From positions 1 to 17,359 of the forward strand of contig CAYVAU010000031.1 of NCBI GenBank assembly GCA_964448445.1: a DNA stretch of 17,359 nt. The letters are read 5' to 3'. This document shows positions 4,946 through 12,772 of the stretch, in pieces (the stretch's first letter is position 1; each line of letters opens with the position of its first letter). Under the pieces are notes generated by a model. The model was not told where the DNA came from and did no database searches. It saw only the letters and a list, made by a program, of their open reading frames with translations. This stretch comes from B73-G16 sp964448445. GTDB lineage: Bacteria > Desulfobacterota > B13-G15. Both the position numbers and the translations under genes were made by a program.

Positions 4946-6529
4946 ATGATGAGGTTGAAGAGCAGATGGCCTAATATAGGAGCGGTTTTGAGGCTTCATG
5001 CCCGCAATTATCCGGACAAGATAGGTTGTCAGGACAAGTACAAGACTTGGACCTTCAAGCAGTGGAATGAGAGAGCGTGCAGGTTATCGAATGCCTTGAG
5101 TGATCTCGGGGTGGGGTATGGTGAGCGTGTGGCCATGATCGCTTACAACCGAGTGGAGTGGATGGAATTTTATGCGGCCTGTGCCAAGGGTGGACAGATC
5201 GCCGTCCCGGTGCTCTTCAGGCTTGCCGCCCCTGAGATCGAGTACGTGATCGACCACTCCGGGAGCAAGGCCTTTATAGTTGAGGCCCCCTTCATTGACA
5301 CGGTGAACTCCATAAGGGACAAGCTGCACATTCCCCCCACCAATTTCATATACCTTGGGGAAGGCAAGGCCCCAGAGGGTTACATCCATTACGAGGAGCT
5401 TATGGAGAAGGGGTCGCCCAATGAGCCCGATGTGGTGGTGGATTCGGCCGACCCCTGGCTCATCATGTACACCTCCGGGACCACTGGGAGGCCAAAAGGG
5501 GTGGTTCGGAGCCACGAGGCCAATATGGCCCATTTCTACATAACGGCGGTCAACCACGGGTGGCTCCCAACCGACAAGGTCATGCTGGTCATGCCCATGT
5601 GCCACATAAACTCGGTTTATTATTCCTTCCCCTTCACCCTCTTGAGTGCCCCGGTGATGGTTTACAACATGGTGAGCTTTGATCCTGAGGATTTTCTGCG
5701 GACCGCCTCCCAGTTCCGCCCCACCTTCACTTCGCTTGTGCCGACCCATTATGTGATCATCCTTTCGCTCCCCGATAGCGTCAAGGCGAAGTACGATGTT
5801 AGTTCCTTCAGGCACCTTCTGATTTCCTCTGCCCCCGCCAGGAAGGAGTTGAAACTGGCCATAATGGACTATTTCAAGAACGCCGAGCTTTGGGAGGCTT
5901 ATGGTTCGACCGAAACGGGCATTGTGACCCTCCTTCGGCCCGAAGATCAGCTGGAGAAGCTCGGATCCATTGGTAGAGAGGTCTTCGGGGTGGATGAGGT
6001 GAAGCTACTGGATGAGGATGGTAATGAGGTCCCGCTGGGTGAGGTTGGGGAACTTTACGCCAGGACCCCCCACATGTTCACCGAGTACTGGAAGGACCCC
6101 GAAAAGACCAAGGCCGCCTTCAGGGGCGAATGGGCTACGGTGGGGGACATGGCCAGAAAGGACGAGGACGGCTTCTACTACCTGGTGGACAGGAAGGCCA
6201 ATATGATCATCACAGGAGGCGAAAACGTCTACCCCTCCGAGGTTGAGGCGGTGGTCGCGACCCATCCTGCGGTGAAGGATGTGGCCGTAATTGGGGTGCC
6301 CGATCCCAAGTGGGGTGAGGCGGTAAAAGCCGTGGTGGTCTTAAAGGAACAGTATCAGCCGAGCGAGGAGCTGGCCAAGGAGATCATCCAGCACTGCCGT
6401 GGCAAAATCGCCAGCTATAAGATCCCCAAATCCGTGGACTTTATTCCCGATGAGGAGATGCCGCGCACCGCTACGGGTAAGATCCTCCATAGGAAGCTCA
6501 GGGAGAGGTATTGGAAAGAACAGCAATGA
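4946..6529 (+). CDS. AMP-forming acyl-CoA synthetase
   Basis: This 527-residue adenylate-forming enzyme activates a carboxylic acid with ATP and joins it to CoA. The phosphate-binding loop YTSGTTGRPKG is at 175-185, the Tyr-Gly-Ser-Thr-Glu core motif follows near 325, and the Gly-Asp-Met and Asp-Arg-Lys hinge segments lie near 415-435. The catalytic lysine is Lys512 in Thr-Ala-Thr-Gly-Lys. The length and motifs fit medium/long-chain fatty acid or crotonobetaine-type ligases; aryl or hydroxy acids remain possible. The ATG at 4946 sits 8 bases after the strong AAGGAGG at 4931-4937. Upstream in-frame ATGs at 4919 and 4940 are too far from or too near that site. It is the last gene of the pair and is followed by a strong hairpin. 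Confidence 0.92.
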   Translation: MMRLKSRWPNIGAVLRLHARNYPDKIGCQDKYKTWTFKQWNERACRLSNALSDLGVGYGERVAMIAYNRVEWMEFYAACAKGGQIAVPVLFRLAAPEIEYVIDHSGSKAFIVEAPFIDTVNSIRDKLHIPPTNFIYLGEGKAPEGYIHYEELMEKGSPNEPDVVVDSADPWLIMYTSGTTGRPKGVVRSHEANMAHFYITAVNHGWLPTDKVMLVMPMCHINSVYYSFPFTLLSAPVMVYNMVSFDPEDFLRTASQFRPTFTSLVPTHYVIILSLPDSVKAKYDVSSFRHLLISSAPARKELKLAIMDYFKNAELWEAYGSTETGIVTLLRPEDQLEKLGSIGREVFGVDEVKLLDEDGNEVPLGEVGELYARTPHMFTEYWKDPEKTKAAFRGEWATVGDMARKDEDGFYYLVDRKANMIITGGENVYPSEVEAVVATHPAVKDVAVIGVPDPKWGEAVKAVVVLKEQYQPSEELAKEIIQHCRGKIASYKIPKSVDFIPDEEMPRTATGKILHRKLRERYWKEQQ

Positions 6530-6535
6530 GGATGT

Positions 6536-6568
6536 GGGCCGGGGGAGAGACGGATGCTCCCCCGGCCC
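6536..6568 (+). terminator. Strong G+C hairpin after the acyl-CoA synthetase gene
   Basis: GGGCCGGGGGAG (6536-6547) and CTCCCCCGGCCC (6557-6568) form a perfect 12-bp stem with a 9-base loop, starting 6 bases after the stop codon. The following bases (CTTCCCAATCG) contain no T run. It resembles a terminator stem but lacks the usual U tract, so it may end transcription inefficiently, or stabilise the mRNA 3' end. Confidence 0.6.
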
Positions 6569-6605
6569 CTTCCCAATCGTCCTCCGATCTTCAAAAAGGG
6601 TTATG

Positions 6606-6635
6606 TTGATAAAGCCAGCAGGCGGGTGTTATCCT
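6606..6635 (+). promoter_or_regulatory. Weak candidate promoter upstream of ftsH
   Basis: TTGATA (6606-6611) and TATCCT (6630-6635) are 18 bases apart. The -35 box matches consensus in five of six positions, the -10 box in four of six. It is the best pair in the 120-base gap between the previous hairpin and ftsH. If used, transcription would start near 6642 and leave almost no leader. Confidence 0.3.
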
Positions 6636-6649
6636 TAAACGGGAATAAC
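6628..6649 (+). promoter_or_regulatory. Hairpin directly at the ftsH start
   Basis: GTTATCC (6628-6634) can pair with GG (6642-6643) plus ATAAC (6645-6649), a 7-bp stem with one bulged A, ending one base before the ATG. The paired strand includes the only Shine-Dalgarno-like purines (GGGA, 6641-6644). In RNA this would mask translation initiation. It forms only if transcription starts upstream of the weak promoter described above. Confidence 0.3.
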
Positions 6650-6650
6650 G

Positions 6651-8423
6651 ATGCATCGCAGTTTGCTTGTTTGGTTTGTCATAGCTGCCCTTACAATTTT
6701 CCTCTTCAATAGCCTCTCTCCCCAAGGGGGGCAGAAGGAGATTCCTTACAGTGATTTCCTTGGGGCTGTCGAGCAGGGAAAGGTGGTTTCTGTGACCATA
6801 AAGGGCGATAGGGTCACCGGGGTCATGAAGGACGGTAGGGGTTTTAAGACCGTTCTTCCCCCTGATCCGGAGGTGGTGCCCCTTTTGAGGTCCAAGGGGG
6901 TGAGGATAAGGGCCAAGCCCAACGAAACGCCCTTTTTGCAGACCTTCCTTGTGAACTGGCTCCCTTTCATCTTCCTCATCGGTCTCTGGTTGTACTTTAT
7001 GAAACAAATGCAGGCTGGAAGCGGTAAGGCCTTCTCCTTTGGCAAAAGCCGTATCAGGTTTTTCAACAAGGAGGAGGGCCGTAGGGTCACCTTTGAGGAT
7101 GTGGCCGGCATTGACGAGTGCAAGGAGGAGGTCAGGGAGATCGTAGAATTCCTCAAGGATCCCTCCAGATTCACCAAGCTCGGGGCCAGGATTCCCAAAG
7201 GGGTGCTCCTTGTGGGGCCACCCGGTACTGGAAAGACGCTTTTGGCGCGGGCCATAGCTGGAGAGGCCGATGTCCCCTTTCTGAGCATCAGCGGTTCGGA
7301 TTTTGTGGAGATGTTCGTAGGCGTTGGGGCGGCAAGGGTCAGGGACCTCTTCGCTCAGGCCAAGAAGAATGCCCCCTGTATCGTCTTCATCGATGAGATC
7401 GATGCGGTGGGGCGTTACAGGGGGGCAGGTCTTGGAGGGGGGCATGATGAGAGGGAGCAGACCCTGAATCAGCTCCTGGTGGAGATGGATGGATTTGAGT
7501 TCAACGAGGGCATTGTGGTCATAGCGGCTACCAACCGTCCCGACATCCTGGATCCGGCGCTGTTGAGGCCCGGCAGGTTCGACAGACAGATCGTGGTTCC
7601 GGTTCCCGATCTCAAGGGCAGGGAGGCCATCCTCAAGGTCCATACCCGCAAGGTTCCCCTGGACGAGGATGTGGACCTTTCGCTTATAGCTAGGTCGACC
7701 CCCGGCTTTACGGGGGCGGATCTCGAGAACCTGGTGAACGAGGCGGCGCTGCTTGCAGCCAGAAGGGGCAAGGACCGCGTCGGCATGGCCGACTTCGAGG
7801 AGGCCAAGGACAAGGTCCTTATGGGCACCGAAAGAAAGAGCATGATCCTCAGTGAGGAGGAAAAACGCGAAATAGCTTATCACGAAGCAGGTCATGCCCT
7901 TGTGGCCAGGTTCACTCCGGGAGCGGATCCTGTCCACAAGGTGACCATAATCCCGCGGGGGCAAGCGCTGGGCTTGACCCAGCAGTTGCCCGAGGACGAC
8001 CGTCACCTCTATCCCAAGGATTACCTTCTGGCGACCATAACGGTGCTTCTGGGCGGCAGGGCCGCCGAGGAGCTCGTTCTTGGTCGCATCACCACCGGGG
8101 CGGGGAACGATATAGAAAAGGCCACAGAGATCGCCAGAAAGATGGTATGCGAGTGGGGGATGAGCGAAAAACTCGGCCCTTTGGCCTTTGGCAGGAGGGA
8201 GGAGCAGGTCTTTCTGGGCAAGGAACTGGTGATGCACAAGGACTACAGCGAGCGAACCGCCCAGGAGATAGACGAGGAGGTAAAAAGGATAGTGTCCGAG
8301 TGCTACGAGAGGGCCAAGGGGATCCTCAAGGAAAACATGGACAAGCTCCACCATTTGGCCCAGGCCCTCCTTGAGCGGGAGTCAATAAGTGGGGAGGAAC
8401 TTGACAGGATCCTTGGGGCATAG
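6651..8423 (+). CDS. ftsH: ATP-dependent membrane zinc protease FtsH
   Basis: This 590-residue protein has the full FtsH order. A first membrane segment (about 4-20) is followed by a short periplasmic domain and a second membrane segment (about 102-117). The AAA+ module has Walker A GPPGTGKT (189-196), Walker B FIDEIDAVG (246-254), the second region of homology ATNRPDIL (293-300) and arginine fingers Arg306 and Arg309. The zinc protease has HEAGH (411-415) and third ligand Asp487 in Gly-Asn-Asp-Ile-Glu-Lys. FtsH hexamers extract and degrade membrane and short-lived soluble proteins. It is shorter than E. coli FtsH (644) mainly through a short C-terminal tail. The ribosome-binding site is weak and may lie in a hairpin. 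It leads a six-gene operon, and folP begins inside its 3' end. Confidence 0.97.
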   Translation: MHRSLLVWFVIAALTIFLFNSLSPQGGQKEIPYSDFLGAVEQGKVVSVTIKGDRVTGVMKDGRGFKTVLPPDPEVVPLLRSKGVRIRAKPNETPFLQTFLVNWLPFIFLIGLWLYFMKQMQAGSGKAFSFGKSRIRFFNKEEGRRVTFEDVAGIDECKEEVREIVEFLKDPSRFTKLGARIPKGVLLVGPPGTGKTLLARAIAGEADVPFLSISGSDFVEMFVGVGAARVRDLFAQAKKNAPCIVFIDEIDAVGRYRGAGLGGGHDEREQTLNQLLVEMDGFEFNEGIVVIAATNRPDILDPALLRPGRFDRQIVVPVPDLKGREAILKVHTRKVPLDEDVDLSLIARSTPGFTGADLENLVNEAALLAARRGKDRVGMADFEEAKDKVLMGTERKSMILSEEEKREIAYHEAGHALVARFTPGADPVHKVTIIPRGQALGLTQQLPEDDRHLYPKDYLLATITVLLGGRAAEELVLGRITTGAGNDIEKATEIARKMVCEWGMSEKLGPLAFGRREEQVFLGKELVMHKDYSERTAQEIDEEVKRIVSECYERAKGILKENMDKLHHLAQALLERESISGEELDRILGA

Positions 8424-9276
8424 GAGCAGGAAGGTTTACAGGCTTCGCATAAAGGGCGGGGAGCTGGAGGTCGGAAAGAGGACCCTGGTGATGGGGGTCT
8501 TAAATGTCACTCCCGATTCCTTCTCCGACGGAGGGCTTTATTTCGATCCCAGAGCGGCTGTCCAGAGGGCCTTTGAGATGGTCCAGGAGGGGGCCGACAT
8601 CATCGATATAGGTGGCGAGTCCACAAGGCCCGGTTCTGATCCCCTTCCGCTTGAGGAGGAGCTCCACAGGGTCCTTCCGGTGATAGAGGCCATAGCCCCC
8701 CGGATTGGCATTCCCATCTCCATTGACACTTACAAGGCCAAGGTAGCAGAGGAGGCCCTTTCGGCGGGGGCTTCCATCGTGAACGACATAAGTGGGCTGG
8801 GGTTCGATCCCGAAATGGCCCGGGTTGTGGCCAGACACGGTGCCTGCGTGATCCTGATGCACATAAAGGGGACCCCTAAGGACATGCAAAAGGATCCCCG
8901 ATACGATGATGTGATGGGAGAGATAAAGGCCTACCTCAGGGAGAGGATAAGGAGGGCGGAGTCAGCGGGGGTGAGCCCCGATGCGATAGTGATCGATCCG
9001 GGCATAGGCTTTGGAAAGAGGCTTGAGCACAATATCGAGATCTTCCGGCGGCTTGAGGAGCTTGAAGAGCTCGAAAAACCCATCCTCGTGGGTCCTTCCC
9101 GGAAGACCTTTATCGGGGAGATCCTCGGGGTGGATGTCTCCCAGAGGCTTTATGGGACCCTTGCGGCTGTGGCCCACGCTGTGCTGCGGGGTGCCCACAT
9201 CGTACGGGTTCACGATGTCGGGGCAGCGCGTCAGGTGGTGGACATGCTGGATGCCCTGGAGGGGTTTGGAGGCTAA
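8389..9276 (+). CDS. folP: Dihydropteroate synthase
   Basis: The enzyme condenses a pterin diphosphate with p-aminobenzoate in folate synthesis. The frame gives 295 residues from GTG 8389. Family motifs are Gly-Val-Leu-Asn-Val-Thr-Pro-Asp-Ser-Phe-Ser-Asp-Gly (36-48), Asp-Ile-Gly-Gly-Glu-Ser-Thr-Arg-Pro-Gly (73-82), a Ser-Ile-Asp-Thr segment, the Gly-Thr-Pro-x2-Met-Gln loop and the late Gly-Pro-Ser-Arg-Lys substrate motif. GTG 8389 is supported by GGGAG 7 bases upstream and gives a 35-base overlap with ftsH. TTG at 8401, after GGAGG, is a possible alternative that would shorten the protein by 4 residues. Its stop abuts the cdaA start. The ftsH-folP linkage is common across bacteria. Confidence 0.95.
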   Translation: MGRNLTGSLGHRSRKVYRLRIKGGELEVGKRTLVMGVLNVTPDSFSDGGLYFDPRAAVQRAFEMVQEGADIIDIGGESTRPGSDPLPLEEELHRVLPVIEAIAPRIGIPISIDTYKAKVAEEALSAGASIVNDISGLGFDPEMARVVARHGACVILMHIKGTPKDMQKDPRYDDVMGEIKAYLRERIRRAESAGVSPDAIVIDPGIGFGKRLEHNIEIFRRLEELEELEKPILVGPSRKTFIGEILGVDVSQRLYGTLAAVAHAVLRGAHIVRVHDVGAARQVVDMLDALEGFGG

Positions 9277-10080
9277 ATGATCCTATGGGAGCTTCTCGCC
9301 CAGATAGGATGGCGCGATGTGGTGGATATACTGGTGGTCTCGGTGTTCATATACTGGATCCTTTTACTTTTGCGGGGAACGAGGTCCCTGGAGATCCTCC
9401 TGGGATTGTCCTTTCTGATCCTTGCCTTCCTTGTGGCCCAGAGATGGGGGCTTGTGACCATTCACTGGATCCTTAGCAATTTCATTGAGTCGATCATCAT
9501 CTTCATAATTGTGATCTTCCAGGATGACATCCGCAGGGCCCTCTCCACAGTGGGGAAGACCCCCTTTCTCGGCGCGCGCTTTCCCCCCTACAGTCCCCTT
9601 CTGATCGAGGAGGTGGTTGAGGCATCGGTTGCCATGGCCAGGCTCAAGCTGGGGGCCCTGATCGTCTTGGAGAGGGAGGCGGATGTGAAGGAGCACGTGG
9701 ATGTGGGGGTGGAACTGGATGCAAGGGTTTCGAGGGAACTTCTACTCTCCATATTCAACAAGGGATCTCCCCTCCACGATGGGGCGGTGCTTGTGCAAAG
9801 GGGAAGGGTGTCTGCGGCGAGGTGTTTCCTTCCCTTAAGCGAAAACCCTAGGGTGAGTAGGCTCCTTGGGACCAGACACAGGGCGGCCCTGGGGATCTCC
9901 GAGAGGACCGATGCCGTGGTGATAGTGGTTTCGGAAGAGCGGGGCAGCATCTCCCTGGCCATAAAGGGGAAACTTACAAGGAACCTGGAGATGGGCAGGT
10001 TGAGAACCGTTCTGAGCAATCTCTTGATAGTGGAGAGGAGCAGGAGGGGTGAGAGAAAGGTTAAGAGGGCTTCTCACTGA
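9277..10080 (+). CDS. cdaA: Membrane diadenylate cyclase (cyclic di-AMP synthase) CdaA
   Basis: This 267-residue protein makes cyclic di-AMP from two ATP. Three membrane helices (about 16-33, 37-55 and 61-81) precede the DAC domain. That domain shows Gly-Ala-Leu-Ile-Val-Leu-Glu-Arg (126-133), the catalytic Asp168-Gly-Ala in Pro-Leu-His-Asp-Gly-Ala, and Arg-His-Arg (200-202), the two signatures of an active cyclase. The ATG follows the folP stop with no gap, with GGAGG inside the folP end as ribosome-binding site. The next two genes encode its usual regulators: the YbbR/CdaR protein and GlmM. Cyclic di-AMP usually controls potassium, osmolyte and cell-wall balance; no effector is encoded in the window. 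Confidence 0.96.
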   Translation: MILWELLAQIGWRDVVDILVVSVFIYWILLLLRGTRSLEILLGLSFLILAFLVAQRWGLVTIHWILSNFIESIIIFIIVIFQDDIRRALSTVGKTPFLGARFPPYSPLLIEEVVEASVAMARLKLGALIVLEREADVKEHVDVGVELDARVSRELLLSIFNKGSPLHDGAVLVQRGRVSAARCFLPLSENPRVSRLLGTRHRAALGISERTDAVVIVVSEERGSISLAIKGKLTRNLEMGRLRTVLSNLLIVERSRRGERKVKRASH

Positions 10081-10720
10081 AAACGTGGGCCTTAAGGCCG
10101 TGAGTTTGATACTGGCCTTTCTGCTCTGGGCCTTCGTCAAGGGGACGAGCAAGGGGGAAATGACCATAAGAGTGCCCGTGGAGGTGGAGGGGGTACCCGA
10201 TCACCTGATCGTGGGCAAGGTCGATCCCTCCGATGTTGCGGTTAGGTTGAGGGGATTGATGCACAGGCTCAATCGCTTAAAGCCCGAGGAGGTGAGGATA
10301 CCCATAGAGCTGAAGGATGCGCGATCGGGACTCAACACCTTCCTGCTCAGGCCCCAGGATGTGAGGATCCCACCGGGGATAGAGGTCGTGGCCTTGAGTC
10401 CCTCAGAGGTAAAGGTGCGGATCTCAGAACTAAAAAGGAAGCGCGTGCCCGTGAAGGTGGAACTCAGGGGAAGGCCAGCCGAGGGTTATGAAATCGACTC
10501 CATCAGGGTCGATCCCCCCTTTGTGAGGGTTTCGGGGGCCAAGGAGGTGGTGAGGGATCTTGAGGCCGTAAGGACCGAGCCCATCAATTTGGGGGGTGCA
10601 AAGGAGACCCTTGAGCTTGAGGTCCCCCTTTCGGTGGGGATCCTGCCCCTTCATTCCCTTGAACCGAAAAGGGTGAAGGTGAGGGTGGAGGTGAGGCCCC
10701 GTGAAGCTCTTCGGGACTGA
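10049..10720 (+). CDS. ybbR: YbbR/CdaR-like regulator of the diadenylate cyclase
   Basis: This 223-residue protein has an N-terminal membrane segment (about 15-31, Ala-Phe-Leu-Leu-Trp-Ala-Phe-Val). Two YbbR-like beta-rich repeats lie outside the membrane, at about 36-117 and 120-215. In Firmicutes the protein, CdaR, binds CdaA through the membrane and tunes its activity; Firmicute versions usually have three or four repeats, so this one is short. The GTG start at 10049 lies inside cdaA (32-base overlap), with GAGAGGAG about 8 bases upstream. Its own end overlaps glmM by 20 bases. The assignment rests on the membrane segment, repeat pattern and position between cdaA and glmM. Confidence 0.9.
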   Translation: MRERLRGLLTENVGLKAVSLILAFLLWAFVKGTSKGEMTIRVPVEVEGVPDHLIVGKVDPSDVAVRLRGLMHRLNRLKPEEVRIPIELKDARSGLNTFLLRPQDVRIPPGIEVVALSPSEVKVRISELKRKRVPVKVELRGRPAEGYEIDSIRVDPPFVRVSGAKEVVRDLEAVRTEPINLGGAKETLELEVPLSVGILPLHSLEPKRVKVRVEVRPREALRD

Positions 10721-12062
10721 CGGCATAAGGGGTATAGCCAATCGCTTTCCCATGTCGGTGGATGTGGCCCTGAAGGTCGGAAAGGCCCTGACGCATCTGT
10801 TGTCCCGACAGAGGGACCATCCGAGGATCCTGGTGGGGAAGGACACGAGGCTCTCGGGATATATGTTCGAGACGGCCCTTGTGGCCGGGATCTGTTCCAT
10901 GGGGGGTGAGGCGATCCTCATAGGCCCCCTTCCCACCCCCGGGATAGCCTTCCTTGTGAGGGATATGAAGGCCGATGCGGGGATAGTGATATCGGCCTCC
11001 CACAATCCCTTCTACGACAACGGTATTAAGATCTTCGGTCCCGACGGCTATAAACTCCCCGATGAACTCGAGGGAGAGCTGGAGCGGATGGTCCTTGAGG
11101 AGGGTTTTGAAGATCTTGGTCCCACAGGGGACCGCATCGGGCGAGCCATGAGGATGGTGGATGCCCTGGGTCGCTACCTGGTGTTCCTGAAGAAGACCCT
11201 CCCCCAGGATCTGGACCTGAAGGGTTTGAGGATCGTGCTTGATTGCGCCAATGGGGCAGCCTACAGGATAGCCCCCATGCTGTTCTGGGAGCTCGGGGCG
11301 GAGGTGATAACGCTGGGGACCGCCCCCAATGGCACAAACATCAACGATGGCTGTGGAGCCCTTTATCCCGAGAAGATGGCCAGGGCCGTTGTGGCTTACG
11401 GGGCCGATATGGGCCTTGCCCTTGATGGAGATGGTGACAGGGTGGTGCTTTCGGATAGGAGGGGACAGATCCTCGATGGGGACAGGATCCTTGCCATATG
11501 CGCCCTTCAGATGGCAGACAGGGGCATTCTGAAGGGGAACGCGGTAGTTGCCACGGTGATGAGCAACATGGGCCTTGACATCGCCCTCTCCAGGCGCGGC
11601 ATAAGGGTCCTGAGGACGAAGGTCGGGGACAGGTATGTGGTGGAGGAGATGAAAAGGGGAGGGTATAACCTGGGAGGGGAGCAGGCGGGGCACATCGTGT
11701 TTCTCGATCACACCACAACCGGTGATGGGCTCCTTACGGCCCTTCAGGTCATCGCAATAATGAGGGAGACGGGCAGGGATCTTTCGGAGCTTGCCGAAGT
11801 GATGACCCCTTTGCCCCAGGTGAGGAAGGATCTAAGGGTTATGAGGAAGCCCCCCTTTGAGGACATCCCCGGTTTCCTTGAGGCCATAAAGGAGGCCGAG
11901 GAGGCCCTTGATGGCAAGGGCCGGGTCCTGGTCCGCTATTCGGGTACCGAGCCGGTTTTGAGGATAATGGTGGAGGGGGAGGACAGGGGGCAGATAGAGG
12001 GGATGGCCGATCGCCTTTATCAGATCGCCAAAGGACATATTGGGGAAGGAGGTTGGAGATGA
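10701..12062 (+). CDS. glmM: Phosphoglucosamine mutase
   Basis: This 453-residue enzyme converts glucosamine-6-phosphate to glucosamine-1-phosphate, the entry to peptidoglycan and lipopolysaccharide precursors. It opens with Phe-Gly-Thr-Asp-Gly-Ile-Arg-Gly. The phosphoserine is Ser100 in SASHNP (98-103), the magnesium loop is DGDGDR (242-247), and the phosphate-binding C-terminal motif is RYSGTEP (412-418). The sugar-specificity loop reads GGEQAGH (325-331), with Ala329 where Ser is usual. The GTG start at 10701 is fixed by the motif only four codons later. It overlaps ybbR by 20 bases and pdxJ by 4. In Firmicutes GlmM also binds and inhibits CdaA, so the operon may couple wall synthesis to cyclic di-AMP. 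Confidence 0.97.
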   Translation: MKLFGTDGIRGIANRFPMSVDVALKVGKALTHLLSRQRDHPRILVGKDTRLSGYMFETALVAGICSMGGEAILIGPLPTPGIAFLVRDMKADAGIVISASHNPFYDNGIKIFGPDGYKLPDELEGELERMVLEEGFEDLGPTGDRIGRAMRMVDALGRYLVFLKKTLPQDLDLKGLRIVLDCANGAAYRIAPMLFWELGAEVITLGTAPNGTNINDGCGALYPEKMARAVVAYGADMGLALDGDGDRVVLSDRRGQILDGDRILAICALQMADRGILKGNAVVATVMSNMGLDIALSRRGIRVLRTKVGDRYVVEEMKRGGYNLGGEQAGHIVFLDHTTTGDGLLTALQVIAIMRETGRDLSELAEVMTPLPQVRKDLRVMRKPPFEDIPGFLEAIKEAEEALDGKGRVLVRYSGTEPVLRIMVEGEDRGQIEGMADRLYQIAKGHIGEGGWR

Positions 12063-12772
12063 AGAAGTTGGCCGTAAACGTGGATCATGTGGCTACCCTT
12101 AGGGAGGCAAGGCGGACCTTTTACCCCGATCCGGTCGAGGCGGCGGTGCTTGCCGAGCTTGCCGGGGCCGAGGGGATCGTGGTCCACCTGAGGGAGGACC
12201 GAAGGCACATAAAGGAAAGGGACCTCAAGGTCCTCAGAGAGGTGGTTAAGACGTGCTTGAACCTTGAGATGGCCCCGGTGGAGGAGATGGTGCGCATAGC
12301 CCGAGAGGTGAGGCCTGATATGGCCACCCTGGTGCCCGAGAGGCGGCAGGAGATAACCACAGAAGGGGGTCTGGATGTCATCGGGTACGGCGAGGGGCTT
12401 AAGGGGATCATCTCAGGGCTCAAGGAGGCGGGGATCACGGTGAGCATATTTGTGGACCCCAATCCGAAGCAGATCGAGGCCGCAAAGGCCATGGGGGCGG
12501 ATGCCGTGGAGATCCACACGGGGCTCTACAGCGAGGCCAGGACCCATGAGCGGCAGCAGCAGGAGCTACAGAAGGTCATGGAAGCGGCAAGACAGGGGAA
12601 GGCCCTTGGGTTGAGCGTGAGGGCCGGCCATGGCTTGAATTACTGGAACGTGCGCCCCATAGTCCAGATTCCCGAGATAGAGGAGCTGAGCATCGGCCAT
12701 GCCATCGTGGCAAGGGCAGTCTTGGTGGGGATGCAACAGGCGGTAAGGGAGATGCTGGAACTCCTCAGGTAG
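12059..12772 (+). CDS. pdxJ: Pyridoxine 5'-phosphate synthase
   Basis: This 237-residue TIM-barrel enzyme joins 1-deoxyxylulose-5-phosphate and 3-amino-2-oxopropyl phosphate to give pyridoxine 5'-phosphate, the last ring-forming step of the DXP-dependent vitamin B6 route. Family motifs are Val-Asn-Val-Asp-His near the N-terminus, Val-His-Leu-Arg-Glu-Asp-Arg-Arg-His, Asn-Leu-Glu-Met-Ala, Gln-Glu-x-Thr-Thr-Glu-Gly-Gly-Leu-Asp-Val, Glu-Ile-His-Thr-Gly and Ala-Gly-His-Gly. ATG 12059 is preferred over an in-frame TTG at 12053 because AAGGAGG (12046-12052) gives a 6-base spacing and an ATGA overlap with glmM. It ends the operon, and its 3' end overlaps the convergent M20 peptidase gene by 8 bases. 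Confidence 0.97.
   Translation: MKKLAVNVDHVATLREARRTFYPDPVEAAVLAELAGAEGIVVHLREDRRHIKERDLKVLREVVKTCLNLEMAPVEEMVRIAREVRPDMATLVPERRQEITTEGGLDVIGYGEGLKGIISGLKEAGITVSIFVDPNPKQIEAAKAMGADAVEIHTGLYSEARTHERQQQELQKVMEAARQGKALGLSVRAGHGLNYWNVRPIVQIPEIEELSIGHAIVARAVLVGMQQAVREMLELLR

Noticed and set aside
6591..8354. Long open frame of 587 codons on the minus strand
   Set aside because: It lies antisense to ftsH, whose motifs are unmistakable. The antisense product has no recognisable domain, and such frames are typical of G+C-rich genes with biased third positions.
10584..11711. Open frame of 375 codons on the minus strand
   Set aside because: It is the antisense shadow of glmM and the ybbR end. The His-, Pro- and Gly-rich product has no domain.
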